Shown here: in pieces, positions 11,111 through 21,200 of the stretch
Layout: every line of letters begins with the position of its first letter
How positions within the stretch are numbered: the stretch's first letter is position 1
NCBI RefSeq assembly: GCF_013449685.1
Contig: NZ_JACDSF010000013.1
Span: 6,267 to 70,266 of the forward strand
Length of the DNA stretch: 64,000 nt
Direction of reading: 5' to 3'
DNA from: Pectobacterium brasiliense
GTDB taxonomy: Bacteria; Pseudomonadota; Gammaproteobacteria; Enterobacterales; Enterobacteriaceae
Notes under the pieces: generated by a model
What the model was told of the DNA's origin: nothing
Seen by the model: the letters and a program-made list of their open reading frames with translations, nothing else
Databases searched by the model: none
Program-made: the position numbers and the translations under genes

Positions 11111-12444
11111 CAGCCCGAAAAACGGCGAATTTGTTGCTCGTAGATGATGACCCCAGCCTGCTGAAACTGTTGGGCATGCGACTGACCAGCGAAGGATTTA
11201 GCGTGATGACAGCGGAGAGCGGCCAAGAGGCGCTGCGGCTGTTAACGCGCGAGACGTTCGATCTGGTGATCAGCGATCTTCGTATGGATGAAATGGATGG
11301 CATGGCGCTGTTTGCCGAAATTCAGCGCTATCAGCCGGGGATGCCGGTGATCATTTTAACCGCTCACGGTTCCATTCCCGATGCGGTTGCGGCTACGCAG
11401 CAGGGGGTGTTCAGCTTCCTGACGAAGCCCGTTGACCGTGATGCGCTCTATAAAGCGATAGACGAAGCGTTAGCATTGTCTGCCCCAGCGGGGGATGAAA
11501 GCTGGCGTGAAACTATCGTGACGCGCAGCCCGATTATGCTGCGTCTGCTGGAGCAGGCCAGAATGGTCGCGCAGTCGGACGTCAGTGTGCTGATTAATGG
11601 TCAGAGCGGCACCGGGAAAGAGGTGCTGGCTCAGGCGATTCATGCGGCGAGCCCGCGTGCGAAGAAAGCCTTCATTGCCATTAACTGTGGTGCGCTGCCG
11701 GAGCCATTGCTGGAATCGGAGCTGTTTGGCCATGCGAAAGGGGCTTTTACCGGCGCAGTCAGCAGCCGTGAAGGGCTTTTTCAGGCGGCGGAAGGCGGCA
11801 CGCTGTTTTTAGATGAAATCGGCGATATGCCGCTGTCCTTACAGGTTAAGCTGCTGCGCGTTCTGCAGGAGCGAAAAGTCCGTCCGCTGGGTAGTAACCG
11901 CGATTTGGACATTGACGTGCGGATTATTTCCGCCACTCATCGTGATTTGCCGAAGGCGATGGAGAAGAACGAATTTCGTGAGGATCTCTATTATCGGCTC
12001 AACGTGGTGAATATGAAGCTGCCCGCGCTGCATGAACGTGCTGAAGATATCCCGATGCTGGCAAACCATCTGCTGCGTGAATCTGCTAATCGCCACAAGC
12101 CTTTTGTGCGCACCTTCTCAACCGATGCGATGAAGCGCTTGATGACGGCAAGCTGGCCGGGTAACGTGCGTCAACTGGTGAATGTCATCGAACAGTGTGT
12201 CGCGCTGACCACCGCACCAGTGATCAGCGATGCGCTGGTTGAACAAGCGCTGGAAGGTGAAAATACCGCCCTGCCAACGTTTGTTGAAGCGCGTCATCAG
12301 TTTGAGCTTAACTATTTGCGGAAACTATTACAGATCGCAAAAGGTAACGTGACGCAGGCCGCGCGAATGGCCGGGCGTAACCGAACGGAATTTTATAAAC
12401 TGTTGGGCCGCCATGAGCTGGATGCCAACGATTTTAAAGACTAG
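11107..12444 (+). CDS. glrR: sigma-54-dependent response regulator GlrR (QseF)
   Basis: When phosphorylated by GlrK, this regulator activates RpoN promoters, above all glmY. The receiver domain has acidic residues LVDDD and phospho-acceptor Asp57 in VISDLRM. The AAA+ domain has the Walker A GQSGTGKE and the sigma-54 contact loop GAFTGA. A Fis-type helix-turn-helix ends the 445-residue chain ([21 protein letters not shown]). Three sites matching its operator stand upstream of glmY at 8224-8336. Confidence 0.96.
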   Translation: MTARKTANLLLVDDDPSLLKLLGMRLTSEGFSVMTAESGQEALRLLTRETFDLVISDLRMDEMDGMALFAEIQRYQPGMPVIILTAHGSIPDAVAATQQGVFSFLTKPVDRDALYKAIDEALALSAPAGDESWRETIVTRSPIMLRLLEQARMVAQSDVSVLINGQSGTGKEVLAQAIHAASPRAKKAFIAINCGALPEPLLESELFGHAKGAFTGAVSSREGLFQAAEGGTLFLDEIGDMPLSLQVKLLRVLQERKVRPLGSNRDLDIDVRIISATHRDLPKAMEKNEFREDLYYRLNVVNMKLPALHERAEDIPMLANHLLRESANRHKPFVRTFSTDAMKRLMTASWPGNVRQLVNVIEQCVALTTAPVISDALVEQALEGENTALPTFVEARHQFELNYLRKLLQIAKGNVTQAARMAGRNRTEFYKLLGRHELDANDFKD

Positions 12445-12536
12445 CGCTGAGAAAGCCGTGCGGGTGTAGATTGTCCGCCTGAGTTCTGACATGCTGTCCA
12501 CTTGCTGATGCTCGGCTTTGGCCGCAACATAGATAA

Positions 12537-12890
<354 letters not shown>

Positions 12891-12909
12891 TCGTTTCGTC
12901 AATACCACG

Positions 12910-13036
<127 letters not shown>

Positions 13037-13068
13037 GAAGCCAGCCTATCAGGCTGGCTTCTCCACAT

Positions 13069-14175
13069 TTACTTCCCTTTAGGCGCGGTAGGCACCCAAC
13101 CCGCCAATACCTTGTCTGCAGTGTATTCTGCTGCTTCTGCCTCGCTCAACTGACGGCGCTGATCGTTTTTCTCTGCTCCTTTACCGCTGGATTTATACTC
13201 GAAAAAGCGTGAGTCCTGCGGATGGAACCAGATTTTCTCGCCTTGTTTATCTTTGCCTGACATTTTGTCCCAGCCATAGATGTGGTCATCCATGCTGGTG
13301 TTCAGGAAGACGGTCTGACCGATCGCGTTTGGGTCAGCATAGCGGCCATCCTCAAAGGTGGTTGTGGGGTGCCACGGGCGACCCAATCCATAGCTTTTCG
13401 CTGGGACGTCTTTCTCTTTGGTCACTCGGCTATTGATAATGACCAAACCATATTTTTGCTTAATATCGGTGCTGGGGGCGGTGAGGTAACCAATCGGTTG
13501 ATCTTTCACGTCGGTACGGTTACGCGCGACGATGTCGCAATCGTCAAACAGTGCAGTACCGTTGCCAAAGATGAAATCAACGGTGCCGCTGATATGGCAT
13601 TGCGAGAAGAAACTGCGTCCCCCTTTTACATATAACGTGTCCTGATAGCCCGTCAGACTGACATCATGGAACCACGCGCGATCGCTATTTTCAGCAACCA
13701 GCAGTGCAACGGCCTGCGAGTCTTTTAGTTTAGTTGGATCGTCGCTGGCTTTAGCCTGATTGACCGGATAATCAAAACCATTGTTGATGGTCAGTGAACG
13801 AGCGCTGAAATCGGGCGCATCGACTTTCACCGTGTTACTGCCATAGGTTCCCCACTTGCTGCCATCGGGTTTGAGCATCCCAGCGGCGGTGGTTGCGGTG
13901 ATCACAGTGCCATCACGGCTTTCACCCTGTAGGTGAATGTTGGGGCGCGTAATGGTCAGACGCTCGTGGTACACGCCATTTTTCACATAGATAACAAACG
14001 GCGAGCTGTCTGCCGGAGCGCTGGCGATGGCTTCAGCGATGGTTTTGTAGGTGTTGGTGCCTGTTGCATTCGCAGAAACCAGCGCATTGTAGTCGGCAGC
14101 CTGTGCTAGCGACCAGGGCGAGGAAATTAACATGGCTAAGGTCAGCGTTTTGCAGAGGTGTGAGGCGTTGATCAT
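13069..14175 (-). CDS. pemA: pectin methylesterase PemA, secreted
   Basis: PemA removes methyl groups from plant pectin so that pectate lyases can act, a soft-rot virulence step. A Sec signal peptide ends at about residue 26 (AQA/AD). The CE8 beta-helix has all catalytic residues at positions parallel to Dickeya PemA: Gln154, Gln178 and Asp179 (GYQDT), Asp200 (GTVDFIFG) and Arg266 (GRPWHP). Length is 368 residues. It follows paeY on the same strand with a gap of about 100 bases and may share its KdgR-controlled promoter, as in Dickeya. Confidence 0.96.
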   Translation of the reverse strand: MINASHLCKTLTLAMLISSPWSLAQAADYNALVSANATGTNTYKTIAEAIASAPADSSPFVIYVKNGVYHERLTITRPNIHLQGESRDGTVITATTAAGMLKPDGSKWGTYGSNTVKVDAPDFSARSLTINNGFDYPVNQAKASDDPTKLKDSQAVALLVAENSDRAWFHDVSLTGYQDTLYVKGGRSFFSQCHISGTVDFIFGNGTALFDDCDIVARNRTDVKDQPIGYLTAPSTDIKQKYGLVIINSRVTKEKDVPAKSYGLGRPWHPTTTFEDGRYADPNAIGQTVFLNTSMDDHIYGWDKMSGKDKQGEKIWFHPQDSRFFEYKSSGKGAEKNDQRRQLSEAEAAEYTADKVLAGWVPTAPKGK

Positions 14176-14277
14176 GTCCAGAGTCCTGTAATCGGTAAGG
14201 GAAAGAGGAAGGTTTATAACGCGCGGCTAAATAACGCCGCGCGCGGTTCTGTCTTATCGTTTTTTCCTGACTGATAA

Positions 14278-15936
14278 CTACTTGTGCTTGCTGGTTGTTT
14301 TTTCTGCCAGCGACGCTAAAGCGGGTTCTTGCCGAATAGCGTCAGCAACAATCCCTGCCACGGCGATAGCGCCTTTTTTCTGAAAATGGGTGGTATCCGG
14401 CTTGCTCAGGCTACCCGCCTGATCGCGATAGTAAGGGTATTGCTTAGGATCGATCACCAGCCAGTATTGTTTCCAATGGTCGCTGTTGCCCTGGTTTGCC
14501 AACGCAATAGTGGCAGACTCAACGTCCAGCAAAATGACCTTGTTATCCGCAGCCGTATTCTTGATGGTCTGGCTGTAATCGCCGACGAAAGCATAGCCAT
14601 TTTCCGCGTTTTGCTTGGTGAAATGACTGTGTACCGCTGGTGTGCCGTTTTTCCCGTCAGCCGTTTTTACTCGGGTAGTCGGGGTCAACAGAACCGGTGT
14701 GAGTTTGTGCTGACGGGCGAAAGTGATGTAGCGCTCCAGCGATGTCTGGAATGACATATCGGCTTTGCCCTGTGGGGCCTGCTTTTCCCCTGCCGCATCG
14801 TTCGGGTAAGTACAGAGGTTAGCGACATCCGCCGGGCCACGTACCGCTTTTGCACTGTTGCAGTTTTGATCGTTGTGCCCCATTTGAATAAACAGGAAAT
14901 CACCCTCTTTCATTAGCGGCTGCATCTGGCGGAACCAGCCTTCGTAGAAATAGTCGCGTGAGCTACGGCCTGCACGTGCGCCATTGACGACTTTCACACT
15001 GCTATTTTTACTGAACTGCTGTTCAAAAACCTGACCCCATCCCATACGCGGGAAGCGCATTTTTTCATAGGTTGCCGCGGTTGAGTCGCCGACGATGAAA
15101 ATGCGGGTTTGTGCTTTCTGGATCGCGTCCAGACTCTGGCGGGCAGAACGGTAATCCAGCGGTTCATAATCGCCTTGATTATTCAGGCCGACGATGGGAT
15201 GGAACGCGCTGTCGGTCAGTACCGTATGGCCAGAATAGCCCGTGTCGTTGTGATAATTGCGGGTATGGTTAATGACGTTGACGATTTTGGTGACCGCATC
15301 CTGCTGGGCTGCGGGGTAAGTCAGAGGATCGAAACGCTTGGGCGCGCTGACGCCTACCTGTTTTAACGCGTCATTAAAGCCTGCATGAAAATCGGCGTAG
15401 GCTTTTTTCCATGCTGCGGCGTCCAGTTTCGGTGATGCCGTGTCGTCCGTTAGCTGCTGTGGACCAATGTAGCCTGCTGCCACCGCAATATCTGAGGTAA
15501 TGCGGTCAGTCAGCGGGTTGATATTGGCGATATTCTCTTTACCGTCATGCAATGATGGGGCGACAGCAGACAGACAGATTGCACGGGAAATATTATTCAG
15601 CAAGCAGTTATTGCCGCCGGATTCGATGGCTAACAGGCGTAACGGTGGTGTGAGGCCAGAGACATCAAGGTGATATTTTCCTTGCTCATCGGTCTGTGTC
15701 TGCCGCTTCTGACCTTGCTGGTCTCTGATAATGATGGTGGCAGGCAGATGAATATCCCGTACGGTAACATTACCGGATAAGCCGGTTTTTTCACCTAGTG
15801 TTGAATCCGACAGTAAGTTAACGTTGTCCGGTGCGGTGGTCTGGTGTGCCGCGGCGGGCGTTTTAGCGTGTACCAGTGTGAAAGGGGCGGAAAGTATCAG
15901 AGCTAAAGCTACACTTTCTGAAAAACGTTTTGCCAT
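14278..15936 (-). CDS. paeY: pectin acetylesterase PaeY, secreted
   Basis: PaeY deacetylates pectin and works together with methylesterase. A signal peptide (ending near 24, VHA/KT) is followed by an N-terminal region of about 250 residues. Next comes a GDSL/SGNH esterase domain, with the nucleophile Ser285 in IVGDSTAATY, the block IQMGHNDQN and the catalytic Asp/His pair in DTTHFQKKG near the end. Length (552 residues) and the pemA neighbour agree with Dickeya PaeY. No pectate lyase genes flank the pair here, unlike the Dickeya pel cluster. Two KdgR-like operators lie upstream. Confidence 0.92.
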   Translation of the reverse strand: MAKRFSESVALALILSAPFTLVHAKTPAAAHQTTAPDNVNLLSDSTLGEKTGLSGNVTVRDIHLPATIIIRDQQGQKRQTQTDEQGKYHLDVSGLTPPLRLLAIESGGNNCLLNNISRAICLSAVAPSLHDGKENIANINPLTDRITSDIAVAAGYIGPQQLTDDTASPKLDAAAWKKAYADFHAGFNDALKQVGVSAPKRFDPLTYPAAQQDAVTKIVNVINHTRNYHNDTGYSGHTVLTDSAFHPIVGLNNQGDYEPLDYRSARQSLDAIQKAQTRIFIVGDSTAATYEKMRFPRMGWGQVFEQQFSKNSSVKVVNGARAGRSSRDYFYEGWFRQMQPLMKEGDFLFIQMGHNDQNCNSAKAVRGPADVANLCTYPNDAAGEKQAPQGKADMSFQTSLERYITFARQHKLTPVLLTPTTRVKTADGKNGTPAVHSHFTKQNAENGYAFVGDYSQTIKNTAADNKVILLDVESATIALANQGNSDHWKQYWLVIDPKQYPYYRDQAGSLSKPDTTHFQKKGAIAVAGIVADAIRQEPALASLAEKTTSKHK

Positions 15937-16105
15937 GGTCAGACATATCCCTTGTTGGTTAGTCGAAAACGGTTAATGAACCCAGACGTTATCAAAGGAA
16001 GGTCGCTGTTTTTTTATCGCTCTTATCACGGCCTTTAGCGAGAATGTCGGGCTTTTATTGTGCACCCAAGCCGATTCGAGGGCGATGCCTAAGCGAGGTT
16101 CCTTT

Positions 16106-16124
16106 GATGAAATAACTATTCATT
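16106..16124. promoter_or_regulatory. second, weaker KdgR-like box
   Basis: GATGAAATAACTATTCATT matches 15 of 19 positions of the KdgR consensus AATRAAAYRYYRTTTYATT. It sits four bases from the better box on the paeY side. Confidence 0.4.
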
Positions 16125-16127
16125 AAA

Positions 16128-16146
16128 AATGAAATATTATTTTAAT
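16128..16146. promoter_or_regulatory. KdgR operator of paeY-pemA
   Basis: AATGAAATATTATTTTAAT matches the KdgR consensus at 18 of 19 positions. It lies about 190 bases upstream of paeY. KdgR represses pectinolysis genes until the inducer KDG appears. The rest of 15937-16305 is AT-rich leader plus the hmp terminator. Confidence 0.75.
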
Positions 16147-16253
16147 AAGTATTTATTTTTTGTGACCCACCTCTTTTTTGGCGGAGCACTGCCGTATTGG
16201 CATAGAGATTTGTGATCAATAAGGTGTTTTACAGACGGTGGTTTTCTGAACGA

Positions 16254-16280
16254 TGAAAAAAGGCCGCAAAAGCGGCCTTT
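16254..16280 (-). terminator. hmp terminator
   Basis: Read on the minus strand, the hairpin AAAGGCCGC / GCGGCCTTT with a TTTT loop is followed by a T-run (A-run at 16254-16260 on the plus strand). It lies 26 bases after the hmp stop. Confidence 0.88.
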
Positions 16281-16305
16281 GGGTTTGATCCGTCACCAAT
16301 GAGGG

Positions 16306-17496
16306 TTAGACGACTTTATGTGGACCAAAACATTCGTAATGCAGTTGCTCAGCGGGAACGCCCATAGCCAGTAACTGCTGTGCGATAAACTGCATGAAAA
16401 CCACAGGGCCGCACAGGTAATAGTGCATATCTGGCGTGGTTAATTCATCTTTTAACGAGGCCAACTGCATCAGCCCGCGGTGATGATAATCTTCTCCCAA
16501 GCGATCGGCCTGCTGCGGTTCCCGATACCAGATGTGATGCTGGAACTGCGGCAGAGACTGTCCTGTTTGTTTGATTTCATCCGCAAACGCATGTGCTGTG
16601 CCGCTTTCTGCTGCGTGCAGCCATAGCACCTTCGCCTGATGACTCTGCTGCTTGAGTGTATGCAACATGCCCAACATCGGGGTTTGCCCCACGCCGCCAG
16701 AAATCAGGGCAACCGGCGTAGCAACTGGGATATCAAGGAAGAAATCGCCGTGCGGCGCCGCCAGATGAATGATATCGCCTTCACGCGCGGTATCATGCAG
16801 ATAGCCGGAAACGGTGCCTTGAGCTTCACGTTTCACCGCAATCCGGTAGGATTTTCCATTTGGCGCGTGAGTCAGAGAGTATTGGCGAATCTCCTGATTG
16901 GCAAAACTGTCATGCTTGATGTAAACCGCCAGATACTGGCCCGGTTGAAAATCAGCAATAGGCTGGCCGTCGGTGGGTTCCAACGTGAAACTGGTAATCA
17001 CCGAGCTTTGGGGCTGCTTGTTCACAATACAGAAAGGCCGCACGCCGCTCCAGCCGCCGTTTTGCGCTTCGGTACTGCGGTAGATATCGCCTTCGCGCTG
17101 AATGAAGACATTCGCCAGCACGCCATAGGCTTTACCCCAGGCATCCAATACTTCTTGCCCTGGGCTAAACAGTTCATCCAGCGTCGCCAATAAATGATTA
17201 CCGACGATCTGATACTGATCGGCCTGAATGTTAAAGCTGGCGTGCTTCTGGGCGATACGCTCAACCGCGGGCAGCAGCGCGGCCAGGTTTTCAATATTCG
17301 TCGCATAAGCACAGATGGCATTGAACAACGCTTCACGCTGATCGCCATTGCGCTGGTTGCTCATGTTAAAAATATCTTTGAGCTCAGGGTTATGCGTAAA
17401 CATGCGATCGTAAAAATGCGCGGTCAGTTTCGGGCCCGTTTCCGCCAGCAGAGGAATGGTTGATTTAACGATGGCGATAGTTTGGTTATCCAGCAT
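16306..17496 (-). CDS. hmp: flavohemoglobin, nitric oxide dioxygenase Hmp
   Basis: Hmp converts NO and O2 to nitrate in the cytoplasm, protecting against nitrosative stress such as plant-derived NO. The globin domain (1-140) has distal Tyr29 and proximal haem ligand His85. The FAD domain has RQYSLTHAP, and the NAD domain has GGVGQTPML and ECFGPHKVV at the C-terminus. Length is 396 residues, as in E. coli. A well-placed AAGGAG precedes the start. An NsrR-type operator lies upstream, and glyA is transcribed divergently. Confidence 0.97.
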   Translation of the reverse strand: MLDNQTIAIVKSTIPLLAETGPKLTAHFYDRMFTHNPELKDIFNMSNQRNGDQREALFNAICAYATNIENLAALLPAVERIAQKHASFNIQADQYQIVGNHLLATLDELFSPGQEVLDAWGKAYGVLANVFIQREGDIYRSTEAQNGGWSGVRPFCIVNKQPQSSVITSFTLEPTDGQPIADFQPGQYLAVYIKHDSFANQEIRQYSLTHAPNGKSYRIAVKREAQGTVSGYLHDTAREGDIIHLAAPHGDFFLDIPVATPVALISGGVGQTPMLGMLHTLKQQSHQAKVLWLHAAESGTAHAFADEIKQTGQSLPQFQHHIWYREPQQADRLGEDYHHRGLMQLASLKDELTTPDMHYYLCGPVVFMQFIAQQLLAMGVPAEQLHYECFGPHKVV

Positions 17497-17525
17497 GGTG
17501 ACTCCTTTTTATTGGCATGATTTGT

Positions 17526-17548
17526 AAGTTGTATTTTATATGCATCTT
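17526..17548 (-). promoter_or_regulatory. NsrR operator of hmp
   Basis: A 23-bp near-palindrome reads, on the minus strand, AAGATGCAT, then an AT-rich centre, then ATACAACTT. It matches the NsrR site of enteric hmp genes and lies 30-52 bases upstream of the hmp start, where an NO-sensitive Fe-S repressor would block transcription. Confidence 0.78.
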
Positions 17549-17703
17549 ATTGGGTTTATCCGCCGCTGTAAATTACCTTTTTGGTGGTAGGGGTTTTTAG
17601 GCGGAGCCAAAGGGAATAACATGAAGAAATAGCAGGTTGAGAATGAAGAAAAATCCGTTTACCACCGCGCAGCAGATAGTTGCTGAAGCCTTGCGCTGCC
17701 TGT

Positions 17704-17719
17704 AGCTAATCGTTTGCGT
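17704..17719 (+). promoter_or_regulatory. PurR operator of glyA
   Basis: AGCTAATCGTTTGCGT is nearly the same as the E. coli glyA PurR site (AGGTAATCGTTTGCGT). It is about 140 bases before the glyA start and links one-carbon supply to purine need. Confidence 0.78.
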
Positions 17720-17775
17720 AAAAACCTCTGTCAAGACCTATCTTCATTAGGGAAAAACGGTTTACACTATAGGCC

Positions 17776-17823
17776 ATTCCCCAAAAGGGTAGCCCAATTC
17801 CCAAATGGGTCATTAATTCCCAG
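17776..17823 (+). repeat. short palindromic repeats in the glyA leader
   Basis: ATTCCCCAAAAGGGTA and ATTCCCAAATGGGTCA are spaced 23 bases apart and followed by a third ATTCCC. Each of the first two has a CCC/GGG inverted core. The function is unknown. Confidence 0.45.
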
Positions 17824-17855
17824 TTTATTTATGTTAGCTGAGTCAGGAGATCCGG

Positions 17856-19109
17856 ATGTTAAAGCGTGAAATGAACATTGCCGATTATGATGCCGACCTG
17901 TGGCAAGCAATGGAGCAAGAAGTGGTGCGTCAGGAAGAGCACATTGAACTGATTGCGTCAGAAAACTACACCAGCCCACGCGTTATGCAGGCTCAAGGGT
18001 CTCAGCTGACGAACAAGTATGCTGAAGGTTATCCGGGCAAGCGTTACTACGGCGGCTGTGAGTATGTGGACATCGTTGAGCAACTGGCCATCGATCGTGC
18101 GAAAGCGCTGTTCGGTGCAGATTATGCCAACGTGCAGCCACACTCCGGCTCTCAGGCTAACTTTGCCGTTTACACCGCGCTGCTGCAGCCGGGCGACACC
18201 ATTCTGGGTATGAACCTGGCGCACGGTGGTCACCTGACGCACGGTTCTCCGGTTAACCTGTCAGGTAAACTGTATAATGTTATTCCTTACGGCATCGACG
18301 AAAGCGGCAAGATCGACTACGACGAAATGGCTGAACTGGCGCGTACGCACAAGCCAAAAATGATCGTCGGTGGTTTCTCTGCTTACTCTGGCGTCGTTGA
18401 TTGGGCGAAGATGCGCGAAATCGCTGACAGCATCGGTGCTTACCTGTTTGTTGATATGGCGCACGTTGCTGGTCTGATTGCTGCTGATGTTTATCCTAAC
18501 CCGGTTCCTCATGCTCACATCGTGACCACCACCACGCACAAAACGCTGGCTGGCCCACGCGGTGGCCTGATTCTGGCGAAAGGCGGCGACGAAGAGCTGT
18601 ACAAAAAACTGAACTCTGCGGTATTCCCTGGCGGTCAGGGCGGCCCGTTGATGCACGTTATCGCCGGTAAAGCGGTTGCGCTGAAAGAAGCGATGGAGCC
18701 TGAATTCAAGGTTTATCAGCAGCAAGTCGCGAAAAACGCTAAAGCAATGGTTGAAGTCTTCCTGTCACGTGGTTTCAACGTAGTGTCTGGTGGAACCAGC
18801 AACCACCTGTTCCTGCTGGATCTGGTGAGCAAAAACCTGACTGGTAAAGAAGCTGATGCTGCGCTGGGCCGTGCCAACATCACCGTGAACAAAAACAGCG
18901 TGCCTAACGATCCGAAGAGCCCGTTTGTGACTTCCGGTATCCGTATCGGTACCCCAGCGGCAACCCGTCGCGGCTTTAAAGAAGCGGAAGTGCGTGAACT
19001 GGCTGGCTGGATCTGTGATGTGTTGGACAACATCAACGACGAAGCGACCATTGAACGCGTGAAACAGAACGTTCTTGAGATCTGCGCCCGCTTCCCGGTT
19101 TACGCATAA
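17856..19109 (+). CDS. glyA: serine hydroxymethyltransferase GlyA
   Basis: GlyA converts serine and tetrahydrofolate to glycine and 5,10-methylene-THF, the main one-carbon source for purines, thymidylate and methionine. The 417-residue chain is the same length as the E. coli enzyme. The PLP lysine (Lys229) is in [14 protein letters not shown]. The folate- and substrate-binding blocks [15 protein letters not shown] and VDMAHVAGL are present. A PurR site lies upstream and a terminator downstream. Confidence 0.98.
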   Translation: MLKREMNIADYDADLWQAMEQEVVRQEEHIELIASENYTSPRVMQAQGSQLTNKYAEGYPGKRYYGGCEYVDIVEQLAIDRAKALFGADYANVQPHSGSQANFAVYTALLQPGDTILGMNLAHGGHLTHGSPVNLSGKLYNVIPYGIDESGKIDYDEMAELARTHKPKMIVGGFSAYSGVVDWAKMREIADSIGAYLFVDMAHVAGLIAADVYPNPVPHAHIVTTTTHKTLAGPRGGLILAKGGDEELYKKLNSAVFPGGQGGPLMHVIAGKAVALKEAMEPEFKVYQQQVAKNAKAMVEVFLSRGFNVVSGGTSNHLFLLDLVSKNLTGKEADAALGRANITVNKNSVPNDPKSPFVTSGIRIGTPAATRRGFKEAEVRELAGWICDVLDNINDEATIERVKQNVLEICARFPVYA

Positions 19110-19149
19110 TTCGGCATTTTCTCTGACATCACTGTCGGAACGCTTCCTC

Positions 19150-19177
19150 AACGCCAGCCTGAGTGCTGGCGTTTTTT
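19150..19177 (+). terminator. glyA terminator
   Basis: The stem AACGCCAGC / GCTGGCGTT has a six-base loop and runs into TTTTTT. Two more perfect hairpins follow at 19179-19225. Confidence 0.9.
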
Positions 19178-19178
19178 A

Positions 19179-19225
19179 TGGCGGCCATCCCTGGCCGCCA
19201 CCCTACGTGCCGTCGCAAGCGACGG
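19179..19225. repeat. two tandem perfect hairpins
   Basis: TGGCGGCCA / TGGCCGCCA (19179-19200, TCCC loop) and CCGTCGC-AA-GCGACGG (19210-19225) follow the glyA terminator directly. They have REP-like shape, but no other copy was noticed in the window. Confidence 0.5.
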
Positions 19226-19336
19226 TGAATAACGCGTTGCACCGCTGTGTGCACTCTGACACAGTAACCGGCAAAAAAGAGTAGCGAGAAAAAAAGTGCC
19301 GAAGCTAGGGGAGTTCGTCATCGAAAGGGAGGAATC

Positions 19337-20497
19337 ATGGTTTTGCAATCGACGCGCTGGTTGGCACTGAGCTATTTCACCTACTTTTTTTGCTATGGCG
19401 TTTTCCTGCCGTTTTGGGGCGGGTGGCTGAAAGGCGAGGGGCTGTCCGCTGAGTCGATCGGCATGCTGCTGGGCGCGGGGCTGGTGGCGCGCTTTGTCGG
19501 CAGTTTGGTCATCACGCCCAGCGTGAAAGATCCGTCCAAATTGATTACGGTGTTACGTGGGCTGGCGTTGCTGTCACTGGCGCTGGCTGTGGGTTTCTGG
19601 CTGGGGAATGCCTGGCTGTGGCTGATGGTCGTGATGATCGGGTTTAACCTGTTTTTTGCGCCGCTGGTACCGCTGACGGATGCACTAGCTGCGACGTGGC
19701 AGCGACAGGTCGTGATGGATTACGGCAAGGTGCGGGTCTGGGGTTCGATCGCGTTTGTTATCGCTTCTGCCGCAACGGGGGAACTGGTCGCAATCTGGGG
19801 ACACCTCGCGATTCTGGCAATCCTCAGCGCCGGGCTGGCTGTCATGCTGTTAGGTATGCTGCTTCGCCCCAGCGTGATGCCGCAAGCCGCAACATCAACA
19901 GCGCAGTCGGTTAGCGTCACGCCGTGGAAACGATTGCTGACCGAACCCGCGGTATGGCGTTTCCTGCTTTGTGTGTCGCTGCTGCAAGGTGCACACGCGG
20001 CGTACTATGGTTTCAGCGTCATTTATTGGCAGGATTCGGGCTATTCCGCCTCGATTATTGGCTATCTCTGGTCGTTAGGCGTGGTTGCGGAGATTGTTAT
20101 CTTTATCTTCAGCCAACGCCTGTTTCGACGCTGGAGTGCCAGACAGCTTTTGCTGCTCTCTGCCGTATGCGGCGTGGTGCGCTGGGGCTTGATGGGCGCG
20201 ACGGTGGCTCTGCCGTGGCTGGTTGTGATACAGATATTGCATTGTGGCACCTTCACCGTCTGCCATCTGGCTGCCATGCGTTTTATCGCTGCACGTACCG
20301 GTGGTGACATTCTGCGGTTACAGGCGGTGTATTCTGCGCTGGCGATGGGCGGAAGTATTGCGGTGATGACGATGGTGTCCGGTTTCCTGTTTGAACATTT
20401 GCAGGGCGGCACGTTCTGGGTGATGGCGCTGTTGGCGGTTCCGGCCCTGTTTATTCGGCCTTCTGTCCGTCACCATACGGTGGTCGAAAAGGCTTAA
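19337..20497 (+). CDS. hcaT: MFS transporter, HcaT family
   Basis: The product (386 residues) is a twelve-segment major facilitator close to E. coli HcaT, the putative 3-phenylpropionate permease. The start MVLQSTRWLAL, the loop PLTDALAATWQ with DYGKVRVWGS, and QGAHAAYYGFSVIYW are conserved. A strong GGAGG precedes the ATG. No hca catabolic genes are in the window, so the substrate here is not established. The zevA-like gene starts only about 40 bases later, though that gene appears to have its own promoter. Confidence 0.88.
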   Translation: MVLQSTRWLALSYFTYFFCYGVFLPFWGGWLKGEGLSAESIGMLLGAGLVARFVGSLVITPSVKDPSKLITVLRGLALLSLALAVGFWLGNAWLWLMVVMIGFNLFFAPLVPLTDALAATWQRQVVMDYGKVRVWGSIAFVIASAATGELVAIWGHLAILAILSAGLAVMLLGMLLRPSVMPQAATSTAQSVSVTPWKRLLTEPAVWRFLLCVSLLQGAHAAYYGFSVIYWQDSGYSASIIGYLWSLGVVAEIVIFIFSQRLFRRWSARQLLLLSAVCGVVRWGLMGATVALPWLVVIQILHCGTFTVCHLAAMRFIAARTGGDILRLQAVYSALAMGGSIAVMTMVSGFLFEHLQGGTFWVMALLAVPALFIRPSVRHHTVVEKA

Positions 20498-20510
20498 GTC
20501 ATGGCGCGTA

Positions 20511-20538
20511 TTGTCAAGATAACGTAGTGTGGTAAAAA
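20511..20538 (+). promoter_or_regulatory. putative promoter of the zevAB-like pair
   Basis: TTGTCA (20511-20516) and TAAAAA (20533-20538) are 16 bases apart. The predicted transcription start falls inside the Zur-like box. Confidence 0.4.
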
Positions 20539-20540
20539 TA

Positions 20541-21200
20541 ATGTTACATTATAACGCTTTGAAACGGTGGTGCGGACAGATAACGTTGCTGATGACAGGT
20601 CTGGCGTTCGGCCAGCCCGTTTTCGCTCACCCACACAGTTTTATTGATATGCAGACGACAGTTGAGAGCCAGAACGACAACATCACCGGTTTACGTATGC
20701 TGTGGACGATGGATCCCATCACGTCTGCCGACCTGTTGTATGACGCCGGGAAGGCGAAGAAGGACTCTGAAGTCTGGAAAAAGCTGGCGGCGGAAGTCAT
20801 GGCGAATGTGTTAGGACAGCATTATTTCACCGATATTTATCGTGATGGTCAGCCCGTGAAATATGCGCCGATGCCAACCGAATATCACCTTTCTCGCAAA
20901 GGCAATCAGGCAGTGCTGGAGTTTGTGTTGCCGCTGGCGCATCCACAGCCGCTGGCGGGCAAGCCTTTGCTGATTTCTACTTACGATCCTACCTACTTTG
21001 TCGATATGTCCTACCAGAACGATAAGGCCGTTACGCTGGCGCCTGCGCTGGCTTCACGTTGTAAAACCTCGCTCGTCACGCCGGAACCTAACGCTGAACT
21101 GCAATCCTATGCGCTGTCGCTGGATAAGAACGATGCGCCGGATGAAGACATGGAGCTGGGGAAACAGTTTGCACAGCGGGTGACGTTGCAATGTCAGTGA
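20541..21200 (+). CDS. DUF1007 periplasmic protein, ZevA-like
   Basis: This is a secreted DUF1007 protein of about 219 residues. A signal peptide (LKRWCGQITLLMTGLAFGQP, then VFA/HPHSF) gives a mature N-terminus beginning His-Pro-His, a possible metal ligand. In Haemophilus the DUF1007 protein ZevA works with ZevB, the partner encoded next here, in zinc acquisition. The start is unsettled: GTG 20529, ATG 20541 or TTG 20559 are in frame, and none has a clear ribosome site. A Zur-like palindrome at 20542-20556 overlaps the start region. If the promoter at 20511 is right, TTG 20559 is favoured. The gene overlaps the next by ten bases. Confidence 0.85.
   Translation: MLHYNALKRWCGQITLLMTGLAFGQPVFAHPHSFIDMQTTVESQNDNITGLRMLWTMDPITSADLLYDAGKAKKDSEVWKKLAAEVMANVLGQHYFTDIYRDGQPVKYAPMPTEYHLSRKGNQAVLEFVLPLAHPQPLAGKPLLISTYDPTYFVDMSYQNDKAVTLAPALASRCKTSLVTPEPNAELQSYALSLDKNDAPDEDMELGKQFAQRVTLQCQ
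20542..20556. promoter_or_regulatory. Zur-like operator
   Basis: TGTTACATTATAACG matches 13 of 15 positions of the enterobacterial Zur core TGTTATAWTATAACA. Its place at the start of the DUF1007/NicO pair suggests zinc-dependent repression. Confidence 0.6.

Noticed and set aside
19075-19284. Open frame over the glyA terminator
   Set aside because: It translates terminator and hairpin sequence.
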